Shown here: positions 35,424-45,932 of the stretch, piece after piece | Position numbering within the stretch: position 1 is the stretch's first letter | How the letters are laid out: each line of letters opens with the position of its first letter | Source: Tepidiforma sp. | Lineage (GTDB): Bacteria > Chloroflexota > Dehalococcoidia > Tepidiformales > Tepidiformaceae | Length of the DNA: 64,000 bases | Reading direction: 5' to 3' | NCBI GenBank assembly: GCA_026003935.1 | Contig: BPIE01000002.1 | Coordinates: 227,407-291,406 of the forward strand | Notes under the pieces: generated by a model | Told to the model about the DNA's origin: nothing | Database searches by the model: none | Seen by the model: the letters and a program-made list of their open reading frames with translations, nothing else | Position numbers and translations under genes: made by a program

Positions 35424-35577
35424 GGCTGAAAGCGGGGGAGCTACCGGCGGGGTAGCCGTCGCGACAAGAGCCAGGGGCTCGATGCCATCTCCCATTGCAT
35501 CGAGCCCCCGCTTCCCGAAAGGGGAGTGTCCTTCCGGGCTTTTGCGCGTTCGGTTAGGTAGTTCCCTCCTTTCAGCC
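35424..35577 (+). ncRNA. Candidate structured RNA of unknown class
   Basis: Helices that can be read directly: closing stem GGCTGAAAG/CTTTCAGCC (35424-35432 with 35569-35577), then GGGAGCTACC/GGTAGTTCCC (35436-35445 with 35557-35566), then CGCG-A-CAAGAGCC/GGCTTTTG-CGCG (35460-35472 with 35537-35548), a 12-bp apical hairpin GGGGCTCGATGC/GCATCGAGCCCC (35474-35508) and CTTCCC-GAAA-GGGGAG (35511-35526), a GNRA tetraloop hairpin. Three helices contain G-U pairs that would be C-A mismatches on the other strand, and GAAA lies on the + strand, so the RNA is probably read left to right, convergent with ftsZ. GCTACC can alternatively pair with local GGTAGC (35451-35456), giving a possible switch. It is not recognisably tmRNA, RNase P, SRP or T-box; GGGGGAGCTACC...GGGGTAGC is only faintly like a c-di-AMP riboswitch. 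Confidence 0.65.
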
Positions 35578-35585
35578 CGTTGTCT

Positions 35586-36710
35586 TTAGCGGAATCGTGC
35601 GACGCGACCGAGCTGGTCGGCGTCGGTGGTGTTGAGGGAGCGGAGGTTGCGGCGGAGGAATGCTGGGAGTTCTGCGTCCTCCATGTTGCTCACACCGGGC
35701 AGATTGAAATCGCGGATGCGGCCGGAGCTCGTTTCGAGCGGGTCGCCGATGGTGGCGACGCGAGGCGTGAAGCCGGTCGCGATGACGGTGATGTGGACTT
35801 CGTCGCCGACGCGGGGGTCCACGACGGTGCCGAAGATGATGTTGGCGGAGGGGTCGACGACCTCGGCGATGACGCGGGCCGCGGCATCGAGCTCGCGGAG
35901 GCCGAGGCTGCCGCTGTGGGTGACGTTGAAGAGGACGCTGTGGGCGCCTTCGATGGACTGGTCGAGGATGGGGCTCTGGGTGGCCGCGCGCGCGGCTTCG
36001 ACGGCGCGGTTCTCGCCGCTGGCCTTGCCGACAGCGAGGAGGGCCGGGCCGGCTTCGCTCATCGTGGTGCGGACGTCGTTGAAGTCGAGGTTGATGGAGC
36101 CGTTCTGGCTGATGATGTTGGAGATGGACTGGATGGCCTGGCGGAGGACGTCGTCGGCGGTTTCGAAGGCTTCTTCGACGGTCGCGTTCGGGGGGCAGAT
36201 TTCGATGAGCCTGCCGTTGGGGATGGCGATGAGGGTATCGACTTTGTCGCGGAGGCGGGCGATGCCGTCTTCGGCCTGCTTCATGCGGCGGGAGCCTTCC
36301 CAGGGGAAGGGTTTGGTGACGACGCCGATGGTGAGGGCGCCGCATTCCTTGGCGATCTCAGCGACGACGGGTGCAGCGCCGGTGCCGGTACCGCCGCCCA
36401 TTCCTGCCGTGACAAAGACCATCTCGGTGCCGCGGAGGAGGTCGTAGATTTCGTCGCGGCTTTCGTCGGCTGCGCGTTCGCCGCGGGTTGGGTCGCCGCC
36501 GACGCCGAGGCCCTTGGTGAGTTTTTCGCCGATGCGGAGGCGGGTTGGGGCTTCGGAGCTGGCGAGCGCTTGGGCGTCGGTATTGCAGGCGATGAACTGG
36601 ACGCCGGGGATCTTGGCGCGAACCATCCGGTTGACGGCATTGCAGCCGCCGCCGCCAACACCGATGACTTTGATATCGGGCAGCAGGTCGAGGTCGTAAC
36701 GCGTGCTCAT
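35586..36710 (-). CDS. ftsZ: Cell division protein FtsZ
   Basis: A 374-aa tubulin-like GTPase: VIGVGGGGCNAVNRM, the tubulin signature GGGTGTGAAPVVAEIA, NLDFNDVRTTM and a C-terminal peptide (ELPAFLRRNLRSL) of the type that binds FtsA or SepF. It polymerises into the Z-ring. It is the last gene of the dcw cluster, 71 nt after ftsA, leaving room for its own regulation. The candidate RNA abuts its 3' end in the opposite orientation. Confidence 0.97.
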   Translation of the reverse strand: MSTRYDLDLLPDIKVIGVGGGGCNAVNRMVRAKIPGVQFIACNTDAQALASSEAPTRLRIGEKLTKGLGVGGDPTRGERAADESRDEIYDLLRGTEMVFVTAGMGGGTGTGAAPVVAEIAKECGALTIGVVTKPFPWEGSRRMKQAEDGIARLRDKVDTLIAIPNGRLIEICPPNATVEEAFETADDVLRQAIQSISNIISQNGSINLDFNDVRTTMSEAGPALLAVGKASGENRAVEAARAATQSPILDQSIEGAHSVLFNVTHSGSLGLRELDAAARVIAEVVDPSANIIFGTVVDPRVGDEVHITVIATGFTPRVATIGDPLETSSGRIRDFNLPGVSNMEDAELPAFLRRNLRSLNTTDADQLGRVARFR

Positions 36711-36781
36711 TTCGGTTGTCCTTCCCTTGTGACGAATGAGGCTATGGTGTGGTGCGGGGGCTGGGCGGTTCGGCGCGAGGG

Positions 36782-38029
36782 TTACTTTTCGGGGATGAGC
36801 GACCTCCCAATGCCGAGGATGCGGTCGAGCAGGGTGCGTCCTCTGCCTTCGAACGCGGGGGCGGGGAGCTCTCCGGGGCGTTCGCGGCTGGCGAGGGCGT
36901 AGCGAATGAGGCCGATGGAGGTGGCGAAGGCCGGGGTACCGATGAGGTCGGAGAGGCCGGTGTAGCCATGGGGCCTGCCGAGGCGGGCGGGGAGGTTGAG
37001 GCGTTCTTCGGCGACTTCGGCGAGGCCGCGGAGCTGGCTGGAGCCGCCGGTAAGGACGAGCCCGGCGGCGATGCGGTCGAGGTAGCCGACGCGCTTGAGC
37101 TCGACGCCGACCATTTCAAGGATCTCCTCGGTGCGGGCCTGCAGGATGGCGCAGACGTGTTCGAGGGGGACGTGCTTGGTCGCCTTCGAGCCGAAGGCTT
37201 CGAGTTCGACGGTTTCGCCGGTCATGGAGGGGTCTGCGTAGGCAGCGCCGACGGTGCATTTGACGTGCTCGGCGCTCTCCCAGGGGCAGCGGAGGACGCG
37301 GGCGAGGTCGGTGGTGAGGTGGGAGCCGGCGATGGGGAGGCAGGCGGTGTGGGCGACGGCGCCCTCATCGAAGACGGCGATGGATGTCGTGCTGCCGCCG
37401 ATATCGACGAGGGCGACGCCCTGTTGTTTCTCCTGTTCGGTGAGGACGCTCTCGGCGGAGGCGAGGCTCTCGAGGATGATTTCGTCGACCTGGACGCCGG
37501 CGCCTTCGACGCACTTGGTGAGGTTTTGGATGGCTGAGACGGCGCCGGAGACGATGTGGACTTCGGCGTCGAGGCGGGAGCCGTACATCCCGACGGGGTC
37601 GGAGACGGGTTCGGTGCCCTCCACCCAATAGGTGCGGGGGACGACGTGGATGACCTGCCGGTTGGTGGGGATGGCGATTTGGCCGGCGGCTTCGAGGACG
37701 CGTGCGCGGTCGTCGGGTGAGATGGGCCGGGTGCGGTCGGGGATGGCGACGATGCCGCGGTTGTTTTGGCTGGCGATGTGGCCGCCGGAGATGCCGACGA
37801 CGGCGGAGAGGATGCGCATGCCGCAGGCCTGTTCGGCTTTCTGGACGGCGATGGTGATGGCTTCGCGGGCGCTCTGGATGTTGTCGATGACGCCGCGGGA
37901 GAGGCCGGCAGCGGGTGCGACACCGACGCCAAGGATGCGAGTCTCGCCGGTTTCGGCGATGTCGCCGACGACGACGGCGACCTTGGTGGAGCCGACATCG
38001 ATGGCTGCTACGGTTGAGCGTCGACGCAT
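36782..38029 (-). CDS. ftsA: Cell division protein FtsA
   Basis: A 415-aa actin-like protein from ATG 38029 (MRRRSTVAAIDVGSTKVAVVVGD). Phosphate-binding and adenosine motifs are AIDVGSTK, VALVDIGGSTTSIAVF and LVLTGGSSQLRGL; the SHS2 1C subdomain lies in between (IPTNRQVIHVVPRTYWVEG). The C-terminus ends in GRTLLDRILGIGRSLIPEK, an amphipathic membrane-targeting helix. It links FtsZ to the membrane. The track's longer ORF extends it out of the real frame through ftsQ. Confidence 0.95.
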   Translation of the reverse strand: MRRRSTVAAIDVGSTKVAVVVGDIAETGETRILGVGVAPAAGLSRGVIDNIQSAREAITIAVQKAEQACGMRILSAVVGISGGHIASQNNRGIVAIPDRTRPISPDDRARVLEAAGQIAIPTNRQVIHVVPRTYWVEGTEPVSDPVGMYGSRLDAEVHIVSGAVSAIQNLTKCVEGAGVQVDEIILESLASAESVLTEQEKQQGVALVDIGGSTTSIAVFDEGAVAHTACLPIAGSHLTTDLARVLRCPWESAEHVKCTVGAAYADPSMTGETVELEAFGSKATKHVPLEHVCAILQARTEEILEMVGVELKRVGYLDRIAAGLVLTGGSSQLRGLAEVAEERLNLPARLGRPHGYTGLSDLIGTPAFATSIGLIRYALASRERPGELPAPAFEGRGRTLLDRILGIGRSLIPEK

Positions 38030-38054
38030 GGTGTTCCCCCTTTCCTCACGTCCG

Positions 38055-38930
38055 CTACTGCAGCACCGGGCGATTGCCGTAGCGCAGGTCGATGGTGGTG
38101 TAGCTGATGTGGCGCTCGCGGGCCTCGGCGGCGAGTGCGGCCCAGACGGCGAGCTTGTAGGCGATGGAGCTGGAGTCACCGAAGAGGGCGATTTGGCCAT
38201 CGGCGGTGGTGACCTGGACACCTTTGCCTTTGATGAAGGCGACTTCGGAGACGGTGGTGCCGAGCTGGCGCGGGAGCAGCTCGTAGATTTCGGCGGCGGC
38301 ATCGACGGCCTGGTAGTCGACGCGGTCGCCGACGAGGCGGGAACCGGGCTCGGAGCTGCGAATGGCGGGGGCGCCGGGTTCGAGGCGTTCGCCGACGGCG
38401 ATGACGACGCCTTCGCGGTCGATGAGGTAGTCGACGCCGGCCTGTTCCCAGGTGCCCCAGGGGCGGCGTTCTTCGACGACGATGCGGATGGAGGAAGGCC
38501 ACTCTCGTTCGATGTGCACGGCGGCGACGAGCGGGAGCGCGTAGATGTTGCGCTGGGCGGCGGCGAGGTCGGCGGTGAACATGCTGTCGCCGAGGACGGC
38601 GGCGGCCTCGACGACGGTCCTGTCGGACATGCGCTCCAGGCCAACGACTTCGACGGTCTCGACGCGGAAGTAGGGCGAGCGGTAGAGCCACGCGCCGCCG
38701 GCGAACAGGGCAGCGAGCACCGCCGCGAAGCTGAGCGCGAAGAGGGCCCGGCGTGACGGGAGGAACGAACGCCGACGCGGGGCGGCAGCGGGGACAACGC
38801 CGACCCCGATGACGCGTTCGCGGCGGACGATCTGGCGCGGGGCGGCTTCGCCACCCACCACGGGGCGGCTGCGGCGGACGATGGTGCGGACAACGCCGGG
38901 GCGGGGATTGCGGTTGCGGCGGATGATCAT
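38055..38930 (-). CDS. ftsQ: Cell division protein FtsQ/DivIB
   Basis: A 291-aa bitopic protein: a ~70-residue Arg-rich cytoplasmic N-terminus, a membrane helix (ALFALSFAAVLAALFAGGAWLY), a POTRA domain starting YFRVETVEVVGLERMSDRTV, then the FtsQ beta domain (REWPSSIRIVVEERRPWGTW). It joins the divisome and couples FtsL/FtsI. ATG overlaps the ddl stop by 4 nt. Confidence 0.92.
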   Translation of the reverse strand: MIIRRNRNPRPGVVRTIVRRSRPVVGGEAAPRQIVRRERVIGVGVVPAAAPRRRSFLPSRRALFALSFAAVLAALFAGGAWLYRSPYFRVETVEVVGLERMSDRTVVEAAAVLGDSMFTADLAAAQRNIYALPLVAAVHIEREWPSSIRIVVEERRPWGTWEQAGVDYLIDREGVVIAVGERLEPGAPAIRSSEPGSRLVGDRVDYQAVDAAAEIYELLPRQLGTTVSEVAFIKGKGVQVTTADGQIALFGDSSSIAYKLAVWAALAAEARERHISYTTIDLRYGNRPVLQ

Positions 38931-39979
38931 GGCCGGGGCCTCCGCCGGTGGCGTTCGAAGGCGAGCTCGAGGATACGGGTGAGGAGCTCGGAATAGGGAA
39001 GGCCGGAGGCTTCCCAGAGCTTGGGGTACATGCTGATGCTGGTGAAGCCGGGGATGGTGTTGACTTCGTTGGCGAGCAGGCGGTCGGATGGCGTGAGGAA
39101 AAAGTCGACCCGTGCGTAGCCTTCGCAGCCCATGACGCGGTACATGCGGAGGGCGAGCTCGCGGGCCTCGGCGGCGACGGCTTCGGTGATCGGCGCGGGG
39201 ATGTAGAGCTCGGTCTGTGAGGCCGGGTCGTACTTAGAGTCGTAATCGTAAAACTCGCGGTCGGGGACGATTTCGCCGACGACGCTGGCTTCGGGGTTTT
39301 CGTTGCCGAGCACGGAGCATTCGAGCTCTCGGCCGGTGATGGCTTCTTCGACGATTGCCTTATCGTCGCAGGCGAAGGCTGCCTCGAATGCCCGGGGAAG
39401 GTCTTCGCGGGAGCGGACTTTGGTGATGCCGACGCTGGACCCTCCGTTGGCGGGCTTGACGAAGCAGGGATAGCCGATCGCGTCTTCGATGAGGGCCATA
39501 GACGAATTCTGGTGAAGTGTATACTCCCATGATCGGATTACGGAATAGCGGGCAACGGGAATGCCTGCCTCGCGGAAGATGGCTTTCATGAGCGCCTTGT
39601 CCATGCCGATGGCGGAGGCGGCGACGCCTGCGCCGGCGTACGGGATGCCGGCCATTTCGAGGAGCCCCTGGAGCGTGCCGTCTTCGCCGAAGGTGCCGTG
39701 GACGAGCGGAAAGGCGACATCGCACGCGGCGAGTGCGGCGAGGGTCTCGCCGGCGGTGAGGAGGGGCCGGCCGAGACCGGCGAAGGCGCGCAGGCCGGCA
39801 TCGAGCGCTGCCTGCGTCTCGGCAGGCGTGAGCCACTCGCCCGAGCGGGAGATACCGAGCGGCACGGGCTCCCAGCGGTCGGGGTCGAGGGCGGCCATGA
39901 CGCTGCGCGCGGAGACGATGCTGACCTCGTGCTCGCGGGAGCGGCCGCCAAAAATGACTGCGACGCGCTGACGGCTCAT
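38927..39979 (-). CDS. ddl: D-alanine--D-alanine ligase
   Basis: A 350-aa ATP-grasp enzyme with VIFGGRSREHEVSIVSARSV at the N-terminus, PLVHGTFGEDGTLQGLLEMAGIPYAGAGV, FVKPANGGSSVGITKV and the C-terminal RVDFFLTPSDRLLANEVNTIPGFTSISMYPKLWEASG. It makes D-Ala-D-Ala for peptidoglycan. It is coupled by 4-nt overlaps to murB and ftsQ. Confidence 0.96.
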   Translation of the reverse strand: MSRQRVAVIFGGRSREHEVSIVSARSVMAALDPDRWEPVPLGISRSGEWLTPAETQAALDAGLRAFAGLGRPLLTAGETLAALAACDVAFPLVHGTFGEDGTLQGLLEMAGIPYAGAGVAASAIGMDKALMKAIFREAGIPVARYSVIRSWEYTLHQNSSMALIEDAIGYPCFVKPANGGSSVGITKVRSREDLPRAFEAAFACDDKAIVEEAITGRELECSVLGNENPEASVVGEIVPDREFYDYDSKYDPASQTELYIPAPITEAVAAEARELALRMYRVMGCEGYARVDFFLTPSDRLLANEVNTIPGFTSISMYPKLWEASGLPYSELLTRILELAFERHRRRPRP

Positions 39980-40883
39980 GACCAGTCCCCTACGAACTCG
40001 ACTTCGGGCTCGAGGGTGATGCCGAACTGTTCCGCTACGCGGCGCCGCGCTTCATCGATGAGCCAGCGGACGTCGGCAGCGGAGGCGTTGCCCTCGTTGA
40101 CGAAGAAGTTGGCGTGCTTTTCGGAGATGGCCGCGTCGCCGCGGCGCATGCCGCGCATGCCAACGGCGTCGATGAGTTTCCAGGCAGGCGCTTCAGGGGG
40201 ATTCTTGAAGGTCGAGCCGGCGCTTCGACCGCGTGGCTGGGCAGCGAGCCGCTTTTCGTCGTAGGCGGCGGCGCGGCGAAGGAGGTCGGCGGCGTCGCCG
40301 GGGGCGAGCTCGAGCTCGCATTCGAGGACGGTGCGGCCCCGGAGCTCGCCGCGGGTGAAGCGGCTGCCGCGGTAGACGAGCCGGAGGTCGGCGGCATCGA
40401 CCCATTCGATTCGGCCGCCGGGCAGCTGGAGACGGACCCTTCGGAGGACGTCGGCGAGGCAGCCGCCGTAGGCGCCGGCGTTGTAGACGACGGCGCCGCC
40501 GAGGGTGCCAGGGATGCCGACAGCCCAGGCGAGGCCGTCGAGTGCGCGGCGGCACATGCGGCGGGCGAAGGCGGCGAAGCTTGCTCCGCTTTCGATGCGG
40601 ACGACGGTTCCTTCGAGGTGCTCGGCGCGGGCGCGATTGTCGATGACGAGGCCGCGGATGCCGGCATCGGCGACGAGGATGTTGCTGCCGGAGCCGAGGA
40701 CGAAGAGGGGCACGCCCTCGTCGGCGGCGGCTGTCGCGGCAGCGGCGAGCGCTTCTCCGGAGCGAACGGTCAGGAAGAGGTCGGCGGGGCCGCCGATGCC
40801 GAAGGTGGTGTGGCGGGCGAGCGGCTCACCCCGGCGGAGCTCGCCGAGGGGCTCGACGAAGGCGGCGAGACGTTCGAGGGCGC

Positions 40884-40887
<4 letters not shown>
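39976..40887 (-). CDS. murB: UDP-N-acetylenolpyruvoylglucosamine reductase
   Basis: A 303-aa FAD enzyme: RHTTFGIGGPADLFLTV, VLGSGSNILVADAGIRGLVI, GIPGTLGGAVVYNAGAYGG and GSTFKNPPEAPAWKLIDAVGMRG, with the type IIa/IIb catalytic glutamate region in LEPEVEFVG at the end. It reduces UDP-GlcNAc-enolpyruvate to UDP-MurNAc. It has 4-nt overlaps on both sides. Confidence 0.95.
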
Positions 40888-42256
<1,369 letters not shown>

Positions 42257-42260
<4 letters not shown>

Positions 42261-43345
42261 CGTGCCACCTCCAGGAGGAGCGCTGCGATGTCAGAGGCGG
42301 CCGCGGGGCGGGCCAGGGCGCGGGCGGCCGCGCGCATGGCGTCGAGGCGGGCGGAATCGGCGAGGAGGGCCGTGATGCGCCCGGGCAGGAGCGCAAGGTC
42401 GGACTCTTCGAGCAGTTCGGCTGCGCCCTGTTCGACCAGCCAACGGGCGTTGTCGCGCTGGTGGGCGCCGGCAAAGGTGCCGGGCACAAGGATCGACGGG
42501 AGCGCGGCAGCCGGGAGCTCGCCGAGTATCGAGGCACCGGCACGGAACACGCCGAGGTCGGCAGCAACCATGACGGCGGGGAGGTCGCGGCGGAAGGGTG
42601 CGGGGTGGTAGCGGCCGGCGAGGTGGGCGGGGAGCGAGTCGCGGCGTCGAAGGGCCTCGTCGAGCCCGGCCTGGCCGGTAACGTGGACGAGAATCGCATG
42701 CTCGAGGACGGTCTCGAGGCCGGCGAAGACGGCGTCGTTGAGCGCGCGCGAGCCCTGCGAGGCTCCCGCGGCGACGACCACCGGGACCCCATCCGGGAGA
42801 CCGGCTGCGGCACGGGCGGCGGCCCGGTCGAGGGCGAAGAACTCTGGCCGGACCGGGTAGCCCGTGACGATGGTCTTGGCACGGGGGAGGTGATTCAGGG
42901 CGGCCGGGGTGGAGGTGGCGATGCGGGCAGCGAGGCGCTTCTCGACGCGCACGGCGAGTCCGGGTGCGACGTCGGGGAGAAAGACGACGAGCGGCCTGCG
43001 AAGGAGCCACGCGGCGAGGCTGACGGGGAAGCTGCCGTAGCCGCCGGTGCTGAACACGGCGGCCGGGCGGTGGCGGCGGAGGCGGGCAAGCGCGGCTATG
43101 GTGCCCCGGGCAAGGGTGAACAGGCTCCGGATGAGCCCGAGCGGGGAGCGGCCGCGGACGGGGGCTGCGGGGACGGGCTCGAAGGGGATGCCCGCAGCGT
43201 CGATCGTGGCGCGCTCGCCGCGGTTTTCGGGACCGAGGAAGACGAGCCGCGGCGGGCGCTCGCCGCCGCGCAAGGCCTGCGCCACCGCGATGGCGGGGAA
43301 GAGGTGGCCGCCGGTGCCGCCGCCGGTGAGGACGATGGTGGTCAC
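42257..43345 (-). CDS. murG: UDP-GlcNAc:lipid-I N-acetylglucosaminyltransferase
   Basis: A 362-aa GT-B enzyme. I start it at GTG 43345 (GTGA overlap with ftsW), giving MTTIVLTGGGTGGHLFPAIAVAQAL; the track's 43579 start runs through ftsW. Other motifs are STGGYGSFPVSLAAWLLRRPLVVFLPD, VVVAAGASQGSRALNDAV and FRAGASILGELPAAALPSILVPGTFAGAHQRDNARWLVEQGAA. It converts lipid I to lipid II. Confidence 0.95.
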
Positions 43346-44529
43346 GGTTCGCGCTCCCGGCGGACGATGGTTCCGCGCGGCCGGGCGTCGGGCGGGTGCT
43401 GGTCCATGTACCCGCCGCGGTCGTTGCCGTAGCGGGAGATGTTGATGAGCACGCCCATGGCGAGGAGGAGTGCTGCGAGGGCATTGCTGCCGAAGCTGAC
43501 AAACGGCAGCGGGACGCCCGTGAGGGGAATGACGCGGAGGATGCCGCCGATGTTGAGGAAGGCCTGAACAGCCACCCACGTGGTGATACCGGTAGCAACG
43601 AGCTGGCCGAATTCGTCGCGGGTGCGGCGCGCAATCTGGTAGCCGCGAATCATGAGCAGGATATAGAGGAGAAGCAGGCCGAGGCCGGCGAGGAGCCCGA
43701 GCTCTTCGCCGATGATGGCGAAGATGCCGTCGGTGTGGGCTTCGGGAAGGTAGAAGAACTTTGCGCGGCTGGCTCCGAGGCCAAGGCCGGAGACGCCGCC
43801 GTTGCCGACGGCGATGAGCGCCTGGAGGGTTTGGAAGCCGATACCGTCGGGGTCTTTTTCGGCGTGGAAGAAGGCGGTGAGGCGCTCTGCGCGGTAGCCG
43901 GCGCCGAGGGCGAGGACGACGATGGCGAAGAGGCCGCTGCCGAGGAGGGCGAGCATCTGGAGGAAGCTGGCGCCGGCGACCCAGAACATGGTGACGGTGA
44001 TGGCGAGGATGATGAGGGTGGTGCCGAGATTGGGCTGGAGAAGGATGAGGGCGCTAACGCCGCCGATGATGAGCACAAACGGGACGAGCCCGTGCTCCCA
44101 GCTGCGCAGAGAGCTGCCCTTTGAGGCGAGCCATGCCGCGAGGTAGATGATGACGGTGAGCTTGGCGAACTCGGCGGGCTGGAGCGTGAGCTGTCCAACG
44201 CCGATCCAGCGCCGGGCACCGCCGCCTTCGACGCCGATGACGATAACGGCGATAAGGAGGGCGATGGTGACGGCCATGAGGGGCACGGCAAGGCCCTGCA
44301 AGTTTCGGTAGTTGAAGCGGGACATGAGGAACATGCCCACTGCACCGCCGACGGCCCAGATGGCCTGCCGGATGACGAAGTAGTAGGGGTCGCCGAAGTC
44401 GACGAGGCTTCGAACGAAGGAGGCGCTGTAGACCGCGACGAGGCCGAACGCCGTGAGGATGCAGACGATGGCGACGACGACGTAGTCGGGGCGGCCGGGG
44501 GACCACTCACCGGTGCGTGCGGCGGCTAT
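43342..44529 (-). CDS. ftsW: Lipid II polymerase/flippase-family protein FtsW, apparent AUA start
   Basis: A SEDS-family membrane protein, 395 aa if started at 44529. The track begins it at GTG 44340, but in-frame sequence upstream encodes the missing first membrane helix (GRPDYVVVAIVCILTAFGLVAVYSASFVRSL), and no ATG, GTG, TTG or CTG occurs between there and the stop of murD. ATA 44529-44527 lies 7 nt after GAGGAGG and overlaps the murD TAG as ATAG, exactly the 4-nt geometry of the neighbouring gene pairs. Later motifs include GGGARRWIGVGQLTLQPAEFAKL, LLQPNLGTTLIIL, AHTDGIFAIIGEELG and GVPLPFVSFGSNALAALLLAMGVL. A sequence error at the start codon is the alternative. Confidence 0.9.
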   Translation of the reverse strand: MAAARTGEWSPGRPDYVVVAIVCILTAFGLVAVYSASFVRSLVDFGDPYYFVIRQAIWAVGGAVGMFLMSRFNYRNLQGLAVPLMAVTIALLIAVIVIGVEGGGARRWIGVGQLTLQPAEFAKLTVIIYLAAWLASKGSSLRSWEHGLVPFVLIIGGVSALILLQPNLGTTLIILAITVTMFWVAGASFLQMLALLGSGLFAIVVLALGAGYRAERLTAFFHAEKDPDGIGFQTLQALIAVGNGGVSGLGLGASRAKFFYLPEAHTDGIFAIIGEELGLLAGLGLLLLYILLMIRGYQIARRTRDEFGQLVATGITTWVAVQAFLNIGGILRVIPLTGVPLPFVSFGSNALAALLLAMGVLINISRYGNDRGGYMDQHPPDARPRGTIVRREREP

Positions 44530-45932
44530 GGCGACACCTCCTCGGTGAAGCCCGGCAGGGCGCGGACCAGCTCCCGGAAGCGAGCGCCGCGGGCTTCGAA
44601 GTTGGGGAAGCGGTCGAAGCTGGTCCCGGCGGGGGAGAGGAGAACGATGTCGCCGGGGCGGACGAGGCCGGAGGCCGCTTCGACGGCGGATTCGAGGGAA
44701 TCGACGAGGATGGCGACATCGACGAGACCGGCGACAGCCTCGTGGAAGAGGGGGCCGGATTCGCCGAAGCAGACGACGGCGCGGCAGCGCTCGCGGACCG
44801 CGTCCTGAAGCGTGTCGAGCGGGAGGTGCTTGTCGCGACCGCCGAGGAGCAGCACGACGGGTTCGGTGAATGCGCGGAGGCCGGCCACGGTGCGCTCGGG
44901 GCTCGTGGCGATCGAGTCGTTCACCCAGAGCGCGCCGCCTGCACGGCCGACCGGTTCGAGGCGGTGGGGGACGCCGGCAAAGGTGCGGATGGCGCGGGCC
45001 ATGGCAGTGACGGGCCAGCCCGCCTCAGCGGCGATGGCGCAAGCCATGACGGCATTTGCGAGGTTGTGGCGGCCACGGAGGCGGATTTCGCTGACGGCGA
45101 CGACGGGGGTCACGCGGGAACCGCGGCGGATGACGATCTCGCCGTCTTCGACGCAGGCGCCGTCGGCAGCGAGCGCCGTCTCGATGGAGGTGGCGACGAG
45201 GCGGCCGCGGACGGATGCCATGAACGTGCGGGTGACGGGGTTGTCGTGGTTGAGGACGGCGACATCGGCGCGGCCCTGGTGTGCGATGTGGTTGCGCTTC
45301 AGGCCGACGTATTCGTCCCAGGAGAACTGGTCGAGGTGGTTGGGCGTGACGTTGGTGACTGCGGCGATGTGGGGGGAGCGGTCGGTGTACTGGAGCTGGG
45401 TGTGGCTGATTTCGAGGATGACGTCGGTGGTTGGGCGAATTTCGTTGAGGCGGGCGAGGAGCGGCTCGCCGATGTTGCCGCCGAGGACGAATTCGGCGCC
45501 GGCTTCGCGGGCGATGGCGCCGACGAGGGCGGTGGTGGTCGACTTGCCGCTGGAGCCGGTGATGCCGATGGTGCGGCCGGGGCAGAGCTGGAGGAAGAGG
45601 CGCATCTGCGAGGTGATGGGGATTCCGAGTTCGCGTGCGCGGGCGAGTGCCGGGTCGTAGCGGAGGATCGACTGGGAGACGGCGAGGAGGCCGAATCCTG
45701 CGGGGTCGAGCAGGGGCTGGCCGGTCACGACGCGTTCGACACCCTCGGGGACGGAGGCGCCAGCTTCGGCGAGGGCAGCGTCGGTGCGGGTGTCGGAAAT
45801 GGTGACGCGGGCACCGCGGGCGATGAGCCAGCGGGCGAGGTCGCGCCCTTCGATGCCGAGCGAGTAGACGAGAACGGGAAGGCCCTCGAGGGGAGGGAGG
45901 CCGGGTGCGACGGCGTCTGCCGGGGCGTTCAT
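44526..45932 (-). CDS. murD: UDP-N-acetylmuramoyl-L-alanine--D-glutamate ligase
   Basis: A 468-aa Mur ligase from ATG 45932 (MNAPADAVAPGLPPLEG). It has the Rossmann N-domain (VLVYSLGIEGRDLARWLIARG), P-loop ITGSSGKSTTTAL, LEISHTQLQ, TNVTPNHLDQFSWDEYV and VNDSIATSPERTVAGLRAF, LLGGRDKHLPLD. It adds D-Glu to UDP-MurNAc-L-Ala. The track's longer ORF continues through mraY in the wrong frame. It is coupled by 4-nt overlaps to mraY and ftsW. Confidence 0.95.
   Translation of the reverse strand: MNAPADAVAPGLPPLEGLPVLVYSLGIEGRDLARWLIARGARVTISDTRTDAALAEAGASVPEGVERVVTGQPLLDPAGFGLLAVSQSILRYDPALARARELGIPITSQMRLFLQLCPGRTIGITGSSGKSTTTALVGAIAREAGAEFVLGGNIGEPLLARLNEIRPTTDVILEISHTQLQYTDRSPHIAAVTNVTPNHLDQFSWDEYVGLKRNHIAHQGRADVAVLNHDNPVTRTFMASVRGRLVATSIETALAADGACVEDGEIVIRRGSRVTPVVAVSEIRLRGRHNLANAVMACAIAAEAGWPVTAMARAIRTFAGVPHRLEPVGRAGGALWVNDSIATSPERTVAGLRAFTEPVVLLLGGRDKHLPLDTLQDAVRERCRAVVCFGESGPLFHEAVAGLVDVAILVDSLESAVEAASGLVRPGDIVLLSPAGTSFDRFPNFEARGARFRELVRALPGFTEEVSP

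Noticed and set aside
35424-35577. c-di-AMP (ydaO-type) riboswitch
   Set aside because: GGGGGA and a GGGGT-containing hairpin are reminiscent, but the rest of the conserved core could not be matched and no coding gene follows on that strand.
35424-35577. 6S RNA
   Set aside because: The length and closing stem would fit, but the three-way junction with a GNRA hairpin and the lack of a large central bubble do not.
35580-36902. 440-aa + strand ORF over ftsZ
   Set aside because: Shadow of ftsZ; no conserved motif.
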